DNA of 64,000 nt from Whitmania pigra (taxonomy: Eukaryota; Annelida; Clitellata; Hirudinida; Haemopidae). Made by a program: the position numbers and the translations under genes. The DNA lies in assembly GCA_021613335.1 (NCBI GenBank), contig JAJTWR010000308.1:2710001-2774000 (forward strand). The letters run 5' to 3'. Positions 45,874-55,807 of the stretch are shown piece after piece (position 1 is the stretch's first letter; each line of letters opens with the position of its first letter). The notes below the pieces were generated by a model, which worked only from the letters and a program-made list of their open reading frames with translations, did no database searches and was not told the origin of the DNA.

Positions 45874-46995
45874 TTAGGTGTAAGAATTCCTTGTTGATCT
45901 ACGAATGAATTTGACGTCTTTGAATTTTTCGCCCGGATTCTCTGGGATTGAGCTCCTCTGAGGTCTCTTTTGACAGCAGCACATGTCTTTGAGAGTCAAC
46001 CTAAATGTCCTACCGAAAACGCAGTAGATGATGAAGTTGATGGTTGAATCGAAAGTCACAATGGTGTTGCTAAAGTTTGATGCAAGCCTCCTGTAATAGA
46101 TGAGAAGCCTGTTATCACTGGCAAAACACAACTCCACAGCGTAAAGTAAATGGGAAACCATCACGGCTACGTTGCACGCTATGGAAACCGTTACTATGAC
46201 GACTGCTATGATGGTTACCGAACGAGCGGCATCTGAGAAAGAGTCTTTGAAAACAAAGGAAGAGGAATTGACTTCAATCCTCCTTCTGAGGCCGTGAAAT
46301 CTGAAGACTGAGAACCTTTGCCGAGACGACGCACGCAGTGTTCTGATGATGCGAACGTTCATGAAAATGAGAGCACTCAAAGGAACGAGATAAACAGCCA
46401 CGAAGAAAAAGATGATCCTGTAGCCAACCGTGTAATAGGCATTGGCCATTAAATCTGTCTTCTTAAAACCGGTTCTGGCAATCTCAAAAGGAACTTTCTT
46501 GTATTCGAAGAACCTCGGCAAAGAAATGAGAGTCACGATGGCTATCATGATGCAGATGATTAACCGAGTCTTTCTCAGGGTACAAACGAACTGTACATGG
46601 AGAGGATAGCACACTGCCACGCATCTCTCGTAAGTCAGCAAAACTGTCAGCCAAACGTTAAAAACCCTCAAAAAGTAAGCAACCGGATTCATCCAGGGAA
46701 ACCAAGAACTGAAGAAGACGTCGTATGACGGAATATTCAAGTACCTCATCGATCTCAAAACTAAACTCGTAGCTAGGATGAGAGCGTCAGTTACAGAGAT
46801 GGATTTGAGTAAAAAAGTGGTGACAGGGGACTGTTTGTACCTTAGGAGAACTATAAGAGAGGTGGTGTTGCCGAGTATACCTATTACGGCTACCGGTAGT
46901 GATATCCAAACTTCGCAGACTATTCGAATAACTTTTAAAATGTCATCCTCGTCTCCGGATTTAAATTCGCTAGAATTTGTTATATTCCCAATCAT
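45874..46995 (-). CDS. Class A (rhodopsin-like) G-protein-coupled receptor, single exon, peptide-receptor-like
   Basis: Seven-transmembrane receptor, 373 residues from the first ATG at 46995 (MIGNITNSSEFK). The open frame extends upstream only with non-ATG codons. The N-terminus has two N-glycosylation sequons (NIT, NSS). TM1 lies near residues 29-52 (GILGNTTSLIVLL), with TM2 57-82, TM3 103-122, TM4 145-160, TM5 195-216, TM6 260-283 and TM7 310-327. The DRY position reads ERC (123-125) and the NPxxY position reads DSTINFIIY. A CCC cluster after helix 8 (339-341) suits palmitoylation. The overall look, including NPVAYFLRVFNVWLTVLLTYERCVAVCYP split over TM3, is closest to invertebrate FMRFamide/neuropeptide-type receptors. 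The ligand cannot be told. Neither TM3 nor ECL2 has the usual disulfide cysteine. Confidence 0.9.
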   Translation of the reverse strand: MIGNITNSSEFKSGDEDDILKVIRIVCEVWISLPVAVIGILGNTTSLIVLLRYKQSPVTTFLLKSISVTDALILATSLVLRSMRYLNIPSYDVFFSSWFPWMNPVAYFLRVFNVWLTVLLTYERCVAVCYPLHVQFVCTLRKTRLIICIMIAIVTLISLPRFFEYKKVPFEIARTGFKKTDLMANAYYTVGYRIIFFFVAVYLVPLSALIFMNVRIIRTLRASSRQRFSVFRFHGLRRRIEVNSSSFVFKDSFSDAARSVTIIAVVIVTVSIACNVAVMVSHLLYAVELCFASDNRLLIYYRRLASNFSNTIVTFDSTINFIIYCVFGRTFRLTLKDMCCCQKRPQRSSIPENPGEKFKDVKFIRRSTRNSYT

Positions 46996-48361
46996 TTCAA
47001 AATCAATGCTATCTCGAGATAACACTAAACAACAGAAATCGTGAAAAACTTTGGAAAGCGCCAAGAGTATCTGAGCCTTTTAAAGCGGGGAACTAACTCT
47101 ATGCAAACACATAGCTCATCCAATCAAGCGACAGAATTGGCAAACAATGTCAAAGAAAATAATTGTAAAATTTCTTAGCCACGAACTTCTTAAGTTATCA
47201 TTGATTTCGTTGATGGGAGTTGATTATTTGTTGAATTTGGTAAAATATTACTTTCGAATTGATTAAAATCTCTAAAATGTTCTTTTGCGATGCACAAGAG
47301 AAAGGAAAATCTTATGCAAGAAGTAACGAGATTGTTAACATTTTTAATGACATTCCAAAATCAATGCGGATAATTATCGAATTATATACATAATAAATTA
47401 AACATATAAATTAAATATATCAAGTAATTAATTTCACAGTGTGAGTCTTGGTCCATATCTTTTCAATAAATTAATTTTTAAAGTTAATAAATGTTGGCAA
47501 AACATTCATTTCTCTGTTGATTTTCAAGTGACATCTGAGGGATACGCGAGGTTTCACTTAAAACGTTTCGATGGCTTCCGTTGTTTGCTCGCGGAAGGAT
47601 TCAGAGTGTGATTGCATCACAAACTCCGCCAAACAGGAACAACAGGAGAATAAAGAAAAAAAACAAGCACAACAACGTAGTTGGAGTGAAGGACAAATAA
47701 GGCAGTTGTTGACCCAAGTTGTCTCTGGACGACCAATGTTAAGTTATTTATAACCTTTTCCAATCTTTTTGTCACCGGAGACGTCCATTGTCAAATTTAT
47801 GTGACAAATTCTTTCTTCTTACGGAAGAGATGGAATGTGATGATGAGGATTGTGATTTCACGATAATGACGTTGACATGGAACCTTTATCACTGCGAGGC
47901 AGTGGCATATCCAGTTTTTAACAATGGGGGATGCGAGTACTTAAAAAAGCAATAAATAAATTCAATTAATTAAATTTTGATTTACCGCATTTATTTGTTG
48001 CATATATTTTAAAGGAAAACACTGAATACTCAAAAGGTCGCAAAAAAAATTTTATTTATAAAATACATGTAGTAATTTTATATATGTATAAGTCACAACA
48101 GAATAACGCTTAAATTACCGTATTTTTTACGAAATTAACGCGCAGACGAATTTAACACGCAAACGATTATAACACGCATTTATAACATTCATATAGCATT
48201 TTTCTTTTAGCCAAAGATATTTAACAAATAATCACGTAATTATGCATTTTAATTCGATTCTAATTACAGCCTTTTTGAAAGTTGAAATGATTATAAAAGC
48301 ACCCTTAAAGTAAGAAAGGAACAACTACAAAAAATTATTGAACATTTATTGCAACAGTTAC
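46996..48361. other. 5' flank of the GPCR and adjacent AT-rich region
   Basis: No convincing gene. A 60-codon plus-strand ORF at 47571-47753 has a Gln/Glu/Lys-rich stretch and RSWSEGQIRQLLTQV, faintly like a Myb/SANT segment of a transposon-encoded protein. It is too short and isolated to call. Confidence 0.45.
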
Positions 48362-48595
48362 TCAAAATGAGTTTAGTTTGAGGAAAGCTCTCATCTCCAA
48401 GGACTGTTGCACTCGGTTGCGTCGTCCTGCGGTCAGGATGCCGCAGAGCGAAAATATCCGCTCCACGTAGGCCTGAGAAGCTGTTGCTGATAATAAGTAC
48501 TGGGCCAACTCATACGATTTATATAATTTACATACAAATGATATAACTTGTAATCGAAATAACTGAATGTTATTTCCAATACAATTATCCGACAA
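48362..48595 (-). pseudogene. hAT transposase C-terminal fragment
   Basis: The frame has the hAT dimerisation signature QYLLSATASQAYVERIFSLC, then GILTAGRRNRVQQSLEMRAF and LKLNSF before a stop. No other transposase part or terminal repeat is adjacent. It is a different lineage from the other hAT copies in this window. Confidence 0.8.
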
Positions 48596-48699
48596 TTCTG
48601 TTTGTAGAGCTTGATTTAATTACTGCAGCATGATTTTGTTTAATAATTTCTTGGTATTGCGTCTTGGAGCTAATCGAACTAATAAATAGAGAGAATTTC

Positions 48700-48765
48700 C
48701 CTGCCTTCAGACGTTTTCTGGAGAGGGCCGCAACTAGTGATCAGTCGATATATAATTTAAGGACC
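48700..48765 (-). repeat. Fragment related to the 3' end of the R2-like element
   Basis: The stretch with CTTCAGACGTTTTCTGGAGA, then GGGCCGCAACTAGTGATCAG, is a degraded and shortened version of 49763-49832 (CTTCAAACGTTT, GGGCGGGCCGCATCCGGTGA). Probably an older insertion of the same retrotransposon family. Confidence 0.5.
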
Positions 48766-49136
48766 GAGCTCACTGTTAAATCTTGAATTTTATGGAATTC
48801 CAACAACTCCTAATAGATAACGACGCTGTAACCAACTACATAATTAAAAAACAAAACTCGGCTCGAGTCCTCGCTTCCAAAGAAGTCAATACAGAACACC
48901 CCTTCCCCCCTAGTATTCATAATCCTTTAAGTACGAGGAGAATTTAATGTCTGCCTTTGTCATTGAACTTCGGGTTCTGTAGTTGGGGTTGTTTCTTGGC
49001 CGACATCTGAGGTCGCTGATGACGTGTCCAGAAGCATCTCTGGTGGTGGAATGGCACTCTTCCTGATGAGGTCAACATGGCGTTTCACGGTATGAGACCG
49101 GTCCAGTATCTACCTGGATGGTAGCTGGTATCCATT

Positions 49137-49192
49137 CTGATGTCAAATGTAGACAGGATCTTCTGACTGAAATGATCTCAACTTACTAGTGT
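49137..49192. repeat. Dispersed repeat shared with 23263-23316
   Basis: Same orientation and about 90 percent identical by eye over some 54 bases. Confidence 0.6.
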
Positions 49193-49454
49193 ATGTCTTG
49201 GCCATTTCCTTTTCTTGTTGCAATTGTTTATCTTTATAGTAGTCCGGATGCCAACTATTCAAGCAGTTTTAAAGCCACCTTCCCATCAGCAATTCAGGAA
49301 GGCAGAAAAAAATTGTTGATGCTAATCTCCTTTGATTCAAATCATTGTGAATTAAAATATCGTGATTAAATATGGCCATCTGTACTCTTTAATGTTGTTC
49401 CTCTTATCATTGCTAACTATGTTCAAATTGGCTTCTGAAGATTCTGTAGGAGCT

Positions 49455-49515
49455 GGGGTAGGTAGGTAGGTATTTTATTTAACGTCAATTCCATAACGAG
49501 GTGATATAGACTAAA
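49455..49515. repeat. GTAGGTAG run and SINE-tail-like segment
   Basis: GGTAGGTAGGTAGGTATT then TTATTTAACGTCAATTCCAT and AACGAGGTGATATAGACT, similar to the tail of the family A SINEs. Confidence 0.45.
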
Positions 49516-49719
49516 AAGATTCTGTACTCGGACATATATATTTACATGTTAGAAAACTTCGATGTTATTAACCCACAAACTGCGATTTAACAAAATCGAT
49601 CAATTTATTTTTTTAAATAAATTTTAAAAGTAAAATCAACTAATTTATAATTTTATTTACGTTACTTTGTAACGCCTTATGCAAAAAAGTAGTGAAGTAA
49701 TTACTAGTTACTAAATACT

Positions 49720-50438
49720 CCGCCTTGGAGCTCCGACAGGGATCCTCAGAGGAGTTTCCCCCGTCTTCAAACGTTTCGGCCCTTTGAGTCTCCTTACGTT
49801 TTCGGGGGGCGGGCCGCATCCGGTGATCAGCCGGATGTCCCTGTCGGTTTGGTCTTGCTGGACCCAACTCTTACCGCCGGCTTTGAAAGGCACTCGTTGG
49901 CCTTGTTATGCCGGTCACTGCTGCCTGGACTGGAGCGACTTCGAAAGCTCTCAATGGCTCCTTCATGTCGCATGCTGTCTGTTTGTCGCCTGCAAACTTC
50001 GACTATGCGGGGCTCTCATTGGCCTTGTTATGTCGATCGCCTCCACCCCAGTTTGCCTACAGCGGTCATGCAAGCTCTCAGTGGCTTCTTCACACCGCCT
50101 TAATATATGCAAACTGGGCCTTATAATTTCTTTGTAGCGGCAGCCGGAGAAATTTTCGGGACTCGACCGCGGGCCTTTTCGAAGCCGCGGTTTGGACCGC
50201 AGTTCATGTTGCTTCGCGAGTCCGCGGTCGGCCCATTTCTCCCGACAACACCGCGTCTCTCGGCCAATGGTTTGGCCCCGTCGTTCGGTGGATCATTCAT
50301 ACCGGAGACCGACGGCTTTCCCCGGTTTCGTGTAGTGGCCTGTTAAGACTTCTTCTGGCTTCTCATATGCCAGATCCAGAGTGAAGCCGCTTCAGTGGCC
50401 TCAGACATCCTTGTCATAGCCTTTGTTCTCTCTCGGCT
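49720..50438 (-). repeat. GC-rich 3' UTR of the R2-like retrotransposon, with an internal tandem repeat
   Basis: Base composition is far richer in GC than the surroundings and continues directly from the reverse transcriptase ORF, ending at AT-rich flank near 49720. Two tandem units of about 125 bp lie at about 49889-50110. Both contain TTGGCCTTGTTATG, then a GGTC or GATC variant, then AAGCTCTCARTGGCT. Confidence 0.7.
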
Positions 50439-53400
50439 TTACAATCCGATCTTAGTGAGGAAAGCGTAAGTCGACTTGCCGACCACGCCCCTTGCGCCAA
50501 TCTCGATAGGGTAGAGGTCTGTGCGGTATCCTCTCGTTTCCAGGTCCATCGTTAGATCTGCATACTTGTCTGCTTTGAGCGCATTGCTGTATTGCAGCCT
50601 GTCCTCCCACGGAACCGTCAGCTCCACCAGAATGATGGCATCCGTCGACGGCGATACGAGCACTAGATCCGGCCTCTTGCCACTTTCCATCAGCACCTGG
50701 GGGTAGTGCCTCATCCCTTCTAAGTCGGCTGCGATGGTCCAGTCGTTTGCCTCTGCAAGAATGTCTCGCCTTGGGGTTTGACATCTCTTTTTGCAGAGGT
50801 GTGCGAAGCCCTCGCGCAAGAAGTAAATCTTTCGCTGATTTGCGATCGTACGCGAGTTTGCTTTGGAGACTGCTGCTTTTGCGGCTTCGCACACTTCTCG
50901 AAGGACCTGGTTATGTCGCCATGTGTACCGACCATTGGCAAGGGCATACGTGCAATTGCTGAGCACGTTGTGCAGTGTCTCTGTACCGCCGCAGAGCCGG
51001 CATTCGGTGTCTTCCACCATACCCCACTTCTGCAAATTGTCCCTGGAGGGCAACTGGTCGTACACTGACCTTATCGCGTAGGCAAGTCGGAGCGGGGACA
51101 TTTTCCACATGTCGCTCCAGGTAAGGGATCGTTGCATCACGTCTTCCCACGTTGTCCACTTACCCTGCTGTGACTGCTGAGCTGCCCTCGTGACTCGGTC
51201 CTGTTCCACTTTTCGCCTCCTTTCCTGGATAATCATGGCGGCTCTGACTGATGAGCTCGCCTGGGACCATTTTGGCAGGTGGTTCCATCCTACTGCATGA
51301 CGGTCCGTCTGGGTAGGACCTCTCACTTCCTCGAACATCAGCTCGGCAACTGATTCGTCGATCTCATTCTGCGCTCGGAATTTCCTTCCAGATCTAAGCA
51401 GTGGCTTGACTTCACGGATCCTGCTATCCGCGGAGTTGTTGAGCATCCACTGCGTTCTTATTTTGGAGAGTTTGTACTCTTCCACGATGGACCTTAGTGG
51501 TAGTCGCAGGCTCGTGCTCCTACTGTAGAGGGCTACCGATGACAGCGCTGGAGGTAGGCCTAGCCATTTTCTGGTGTATCGGTTAACTTTCCTCTCTAGC
51601 TTCTCGACCACTGACAAGCCAATCTCATAGATGGTTAACGGCCAGAGAAGTCTTGGAAGGAGCACGAACTGGAGCAACCACACTTTGAACCGCCCTTGCA
51701 GCGGTGCCGCCTCAATCGCCTGCAGTCCCCTAATAGTTTGCTGGAGAATGGCGTCCTGCATGCTCTTGTCGGTGAGAGACTTGTCAAAAACCCTTCCAAG
51801 GCTTTTCACCGGTTCTTCGGATACTGTAGGGATTCGCTGCTCCGCCACATCGAAGGACACGTCCTCGCGAATTTTTCCCCTAACTAGGGCAAGACTTCTG
51901 GATTTCGCAGGTTTGAAAGCCATTCGACACCACTCTAAAAGGTTGTTAAACTTGTCCAGGGTATTTTGGACAACCTTCTTCCTGTTCATGATCAGGGTGG
52001 TGTCATCCATAAATGCCTTTATTGGAGGCATGTACACCCCTTTACCAATGTGCGCCTCTGGAGTACGAGACCCGGCTGCCTTCAGTAGGATCTGCATCGC
52101 CAGTACGAATAAGGAAGGAGAAATTGTGCACCCCATTGCTATACCAACCTCCAGAGGCACCCACCTTGTAGTGTACGTCTTGGTGGAAAACCGCATCATG
52201 AACCCGTTAAAGTATTCCTGAAGGATGTGAATAACGGGCTGAGGCACATGATGGGCTTCCAATGTTTTCCATAGGAGCTGGTGTGGTACCGACCCGTATG
52301 CATTCGCTAGGTCCAACCACACGACGTACAAACTCAGCCGGTTCCTCTTGGCTCTCTGAATAGCTTCCCAGATCATCGAGGTATGCTCGATACAACCGGG
52401 TACACCTGGAATGCCTCCCTTTTGGACTGAAATGTCCACGTACTGATTAGACATCACGAACTCCGTGAGCCTCGATGCCATGATAGAGAAAAATATTTTC
52501 CCCTCTACGTTCAACAGCGATATTGGTCTGAATTGACTCAGACCATTGGAGTCTTTCTCCTTTGGAATGTAGACGCCCTCTGCCTTTTTCCACTCATCAT
52601 CGACCGTGACCCCCGACCACGCTCTCTGAATGAGGGAATGCAGCAGATATAGTGTCTTGGGACATCTTTTGTACAGGAGATAAGGAACTCCGTTGGGCCC
52701 TGGCGCTGATCGGTTTCTCGCTTTCCTCACAACTCCTCTCACCTCCTCGAACGAAGGAGCCGCCAAGCAAAAGGGACTGGCCGGCAGAGGCACCGCTGGG
52801 ATATCGGCCCTTTCCTGTAGAGACTCATGGCGGAGTGCGTCACTATACGTTTTGAGTAAGTGTTCTTCCAACTTGTCTTGCTCTACAGAAAGTTCTCCCG
52901 ATTTCGGAGGGTCTAGTAGCGATCTTCCGTATCTGTACGGATCGCTAAAGAAGCTTCTCATAGCTCTCCTCCTCTCGTACTTCCTCTGTCTCCCTCTTTC
53001 AGCGCGGCGCAAGTCCCTCACTCGTCTCTTCACGTCCTCCCATAGGACGGAGAGTCCTTCTCTCTCGTCTTCTTTGGCCACTTTCCACCGACGGCGAAGC
53101 GCTTTCTTTTCGCCTTTGAGGCGTCCGAGTTCACTCTGTCGCCTGGAGTCCTTCATTTCCTGGGGTCGTTTGACAGGCACGACCCCAAATCTCTCGATAC
53201 ACTTGTTATAGATGAAGTCACTGAAGGATTTCACTGATTCATCCTTCAGGCTTTTCTTAAGTCCTTGCTTAAGTTCCTCATCCAGTCCTGACCAGCCTTT
53301 CTTGTCGTTTCCTCGAGGGAACCTTATCCTGCTTCTTGGGGGGTCTTGTCCTTGGCGAGAGACTCGGACACACTCGGAGCTGTGGTGTGACTCCTGTCCG

Positions 53401-53456
53401 GTGTTGTCCGGCGTTTTACCTATCTGCAACTTTGCGATAGTACGCTGGTATGACAA
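50439..53456 (-). mobile_element. R2-superfamily non-LTR retrotransposon ORF (reverse transcriptase plus restriction-like endonuclease)
   Basis: An unbroken 1005-codon frame. The N-terminus is basic and helical (residues 60-170). Reverse transcriptase runs about 235-560: RPISLLNVEGKIF (310-322), VVWLDLANAYGSVPH (378-392), GCTISPSLF (442-450) and the catalytic box FMDDTTLI (482-489). Next comes a CCHC knuckle (C819, C822, H829, C835) and then a PD-(D/E)XK endonuclease (RPDLVLVS 928-935, ELTVPWE 945-951). Knuckle plus C-terminal endonuclease is the R2/NeSL layout. The first codon at 53456 is TTG, and the first ATG within the frame is codon 101, so the copy is probably 5'-truncated. The motif C box has MDD where R2 usually has ADD. 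The intact frame suggests recent insertion. It sits in AT-rich DNA, not in 28S rDNA. Confidence 0.9.
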
Positions 53457-54071
53457 AAATAGTGATATACAAGTAAATGTTACAAGTAAAAGTACAGAAA
53501 AGTTTCTGCAGTTGTTACAAGTAAAACAGTATCTGCATTACATGTATTTCATTACAGCAAATAGGGCTCGTAGGCAACGCTTCCTCTAAACTGGGAGGCC
53601 GCGCAATTGACAAGAAAACTCCGCAGCAGTTTCCAAATGATTCCATACATTTGCATTGTTCTTCTTTTAATATTGAAAGACGAGGCAAACTACCAAAAAA
53701 ATATATAGAGACTAGAGATGTGAGCGTGAAATATTTCAATTGTTTTATTACAAAATGTTTTGTTCTTTTTGAAATATTTTAACACAAAAAAAAACACAAA
53801 AAAAAACATAAAAAAAACAAAACAAAAAATTTGTAACTTTAAAAATGAAGTTTTGATGTTGCTGAAACCAATTGCAGTTTGTTTAGCATTTCTGTAGGTC
53901 CTACCAAGAGACTGGCGGAAAGGTACATGCTCATCACGGCTTCTTGCTAAAATAGCTTCTAAGATTTTGTCATTGCCATAACAACCGCCATAATCAAAAG
54001 AGGTTTAACATAACAATTATTTATAGTGGTTAAGAAGGCCTGGATCTGTGTAATAACCACTTTTTTTAGTC
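53457..54071. other. Flank of the R2-like element
   Basis: Contains TACTTTTACTTGTAAC-type sequence on the minus strand next to the R2-like element, and a run of A-rich repeats at 53784-53830. No gene seen. Confidence 0.5.
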
Positions 54072-54407
54072 TTAATAACCGAATTTACTTAAGTAAATCT
54101 TAAATTTATCTACTGTGTCAGCATGGATGGTTTTCTTATCTGGTTTATTCCGTAAAGAAACCACCCTTGTCCTTAAATAATTATTTTTTAAGTTTCCCCA
54201 AGCCTTCCTATATAATTTACAATCGTTCCCTCTAGTAGAAGTACTTTTTGTGGCTTCGAAAAACTGTTCGGGCAAAAGGCCTTCCCTTCCTGATAAAATT
54301 TTGTATGCCTCGACAAGGTCCACTCTATTTCTTCTCTTTTCCAGAGTCGCTAATTTACATCTACTTACATGAACTTTTTTTGCGTCGTTATGTAAAAAAA
54401 TCAACAT
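54072..54407 (-). pseudogene. LINE C-terminal fragment, copy 1
   Basis: A 111-codon frame: [59 protein letters not shown] and a C-terminal VDKFKIYLSKFGY before the stop. This is the post-reverse-transcriptase region of a jockey/CR1-like LINE. A second copy of the same family lies on the other strand at 60370-60660. Confidence 0.75.
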
Positions 54408-55807
54408 TTTTCTAAGTCAATTTATTTTATTAATGCTCATAGTATTTTCAAAAATTTGTGATATGTTATAAACCAATTTTAGAAAAAAATAATTCAACAA
54501 AACCTTTTGACCACTCTTTCGATATAAATATTGCGACATTTCGGAATTTTTCTGAATTTAGAAGCTTGTAAAACAAAAACTAAAGAACAAATTCAAATGA
54601 AACTTAGCATATATTTAGGCAATTGTGGTATGAATAAGAACAAGTTGTTATTAATAAACATGCTTAGTTTTCAAAATATTTTATTTAAAAAAATGGAATT
54701 TTTCAAAAACTTAACAATTTCTGAATCGCATTCCTCAAGAATAGTAAATCACAAAACATTTAATTTTAAATTAATAGCTTAATTAGATAAACAAATTCAC
54801 AAAAAAAGCATTGCTTTACCACATTTATAACTTTTTTTTTAACATTTATAACATTTATAATTTATTATAATAGTGATAATGCAGTAAATGTTTCCGATTT
54901 TAGAAAATTCAAGGTTTTTCTAATTCATTTTATTTCATTAAGACGCTGTTGGACACTGAACTTCGTCCTACTTGCATCATCACACACAAGCTCCAGGCGT
55001 GCAACACTAGGAATGCAGGACACTGAACTCCCCCCACTTGCACCTTCACACACACCCGACTCCAGGGACTCTAGGAGTGGAGTTCAGACGAAAAAAATCA
55101 AAATTTGAAAAGTAGGCTGACCAAGTAAAAATAGCAATATTTTTTGAAATATTGGTTAGATATATCTTGTTTTCCCACATTATATGAACCACTGTTTGTG
55201 GTGTCAAAATATAAAATTTCTTGAAATACTTTGGTGGGAAAATATTTCAAAATTGATTGAGTTAATTTGATATGACCCATTTGAGTCGTTACTGCGTTAA
55301 TTCAAACAAGATATTTGGAGGTGCATTTTTTAATGAAACGCTAAGAAAACATGCTTGAGTTGAAGCAATCAACATAAAACAAACGACTACACACTGTAAC
55401 TTCTTGAGTGACATTTAATGACGGGTAATTAATAAAAAGTTTATTTAAATAAGGAACTTAAACCGTTTAAGATGAATAATTTAACAAATAAACTTGTTTA
55501 AGTGCTCGTGAGAGCAAATCAATCAAGAAAGATTAGACATATAGAAAGCTAGACACATTTAATTATATTTAAAAACATGATATTTAATGATGTTTATAAG
55601 ATATGTAATGAGATTAGTAAGATATTTGATGATAGTTAATGATGGATGCTTAAAACTAGCTGGAGGACCAGTTAAGGTCCACAAATGCAAGAATTTTTAC
55701 TTCCAAAATCGAAATACAACAAATGTCGGCTGTTGACGAGGAAAAGGATTCAATTCATCTTTGGATCGTGTCAAACTCATCTCTCTGTAGAGCATTTCAC
55801 AAACATC
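54408..55807. other. 3' flank of the hunchback-like gene
   Basis: AT-rich, with one dispersed repeat at 54935-55085. It should include the hunchback 3' UTR. No other gene seen. Confidence 0.5.
54935..55085. repeat. Dispersed repeat of two half-units, partner of 25595-25712
   Basis: GGACACTGAACT occurs twice (about 54951 and 55018), each followed by a CTTGCA, CACACACA and CTCCAGG series. Inverted relative to the partner. Confidence 0.6.

Noticed and set aside
45874..47064. 396-residue GPCR starting at 47064
   Set aside because: The codon there is TTG; the first ATG at 46995 gives a normal extracellular N-terminus with glycosylation sequons.
47571..47753. Plus-strand 60-codon ORF with RSWSEGQIRQLLTQV
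   Set aside because: Short, isolated, with no splice context; possible transposon scrap, not supportable as a gene.
51631..52221. 196-codon plus-strand ORF opposite the R2-like element
   Set aside because: Shadow of the intact minus-strand reverse transcriptase frame; no family features.
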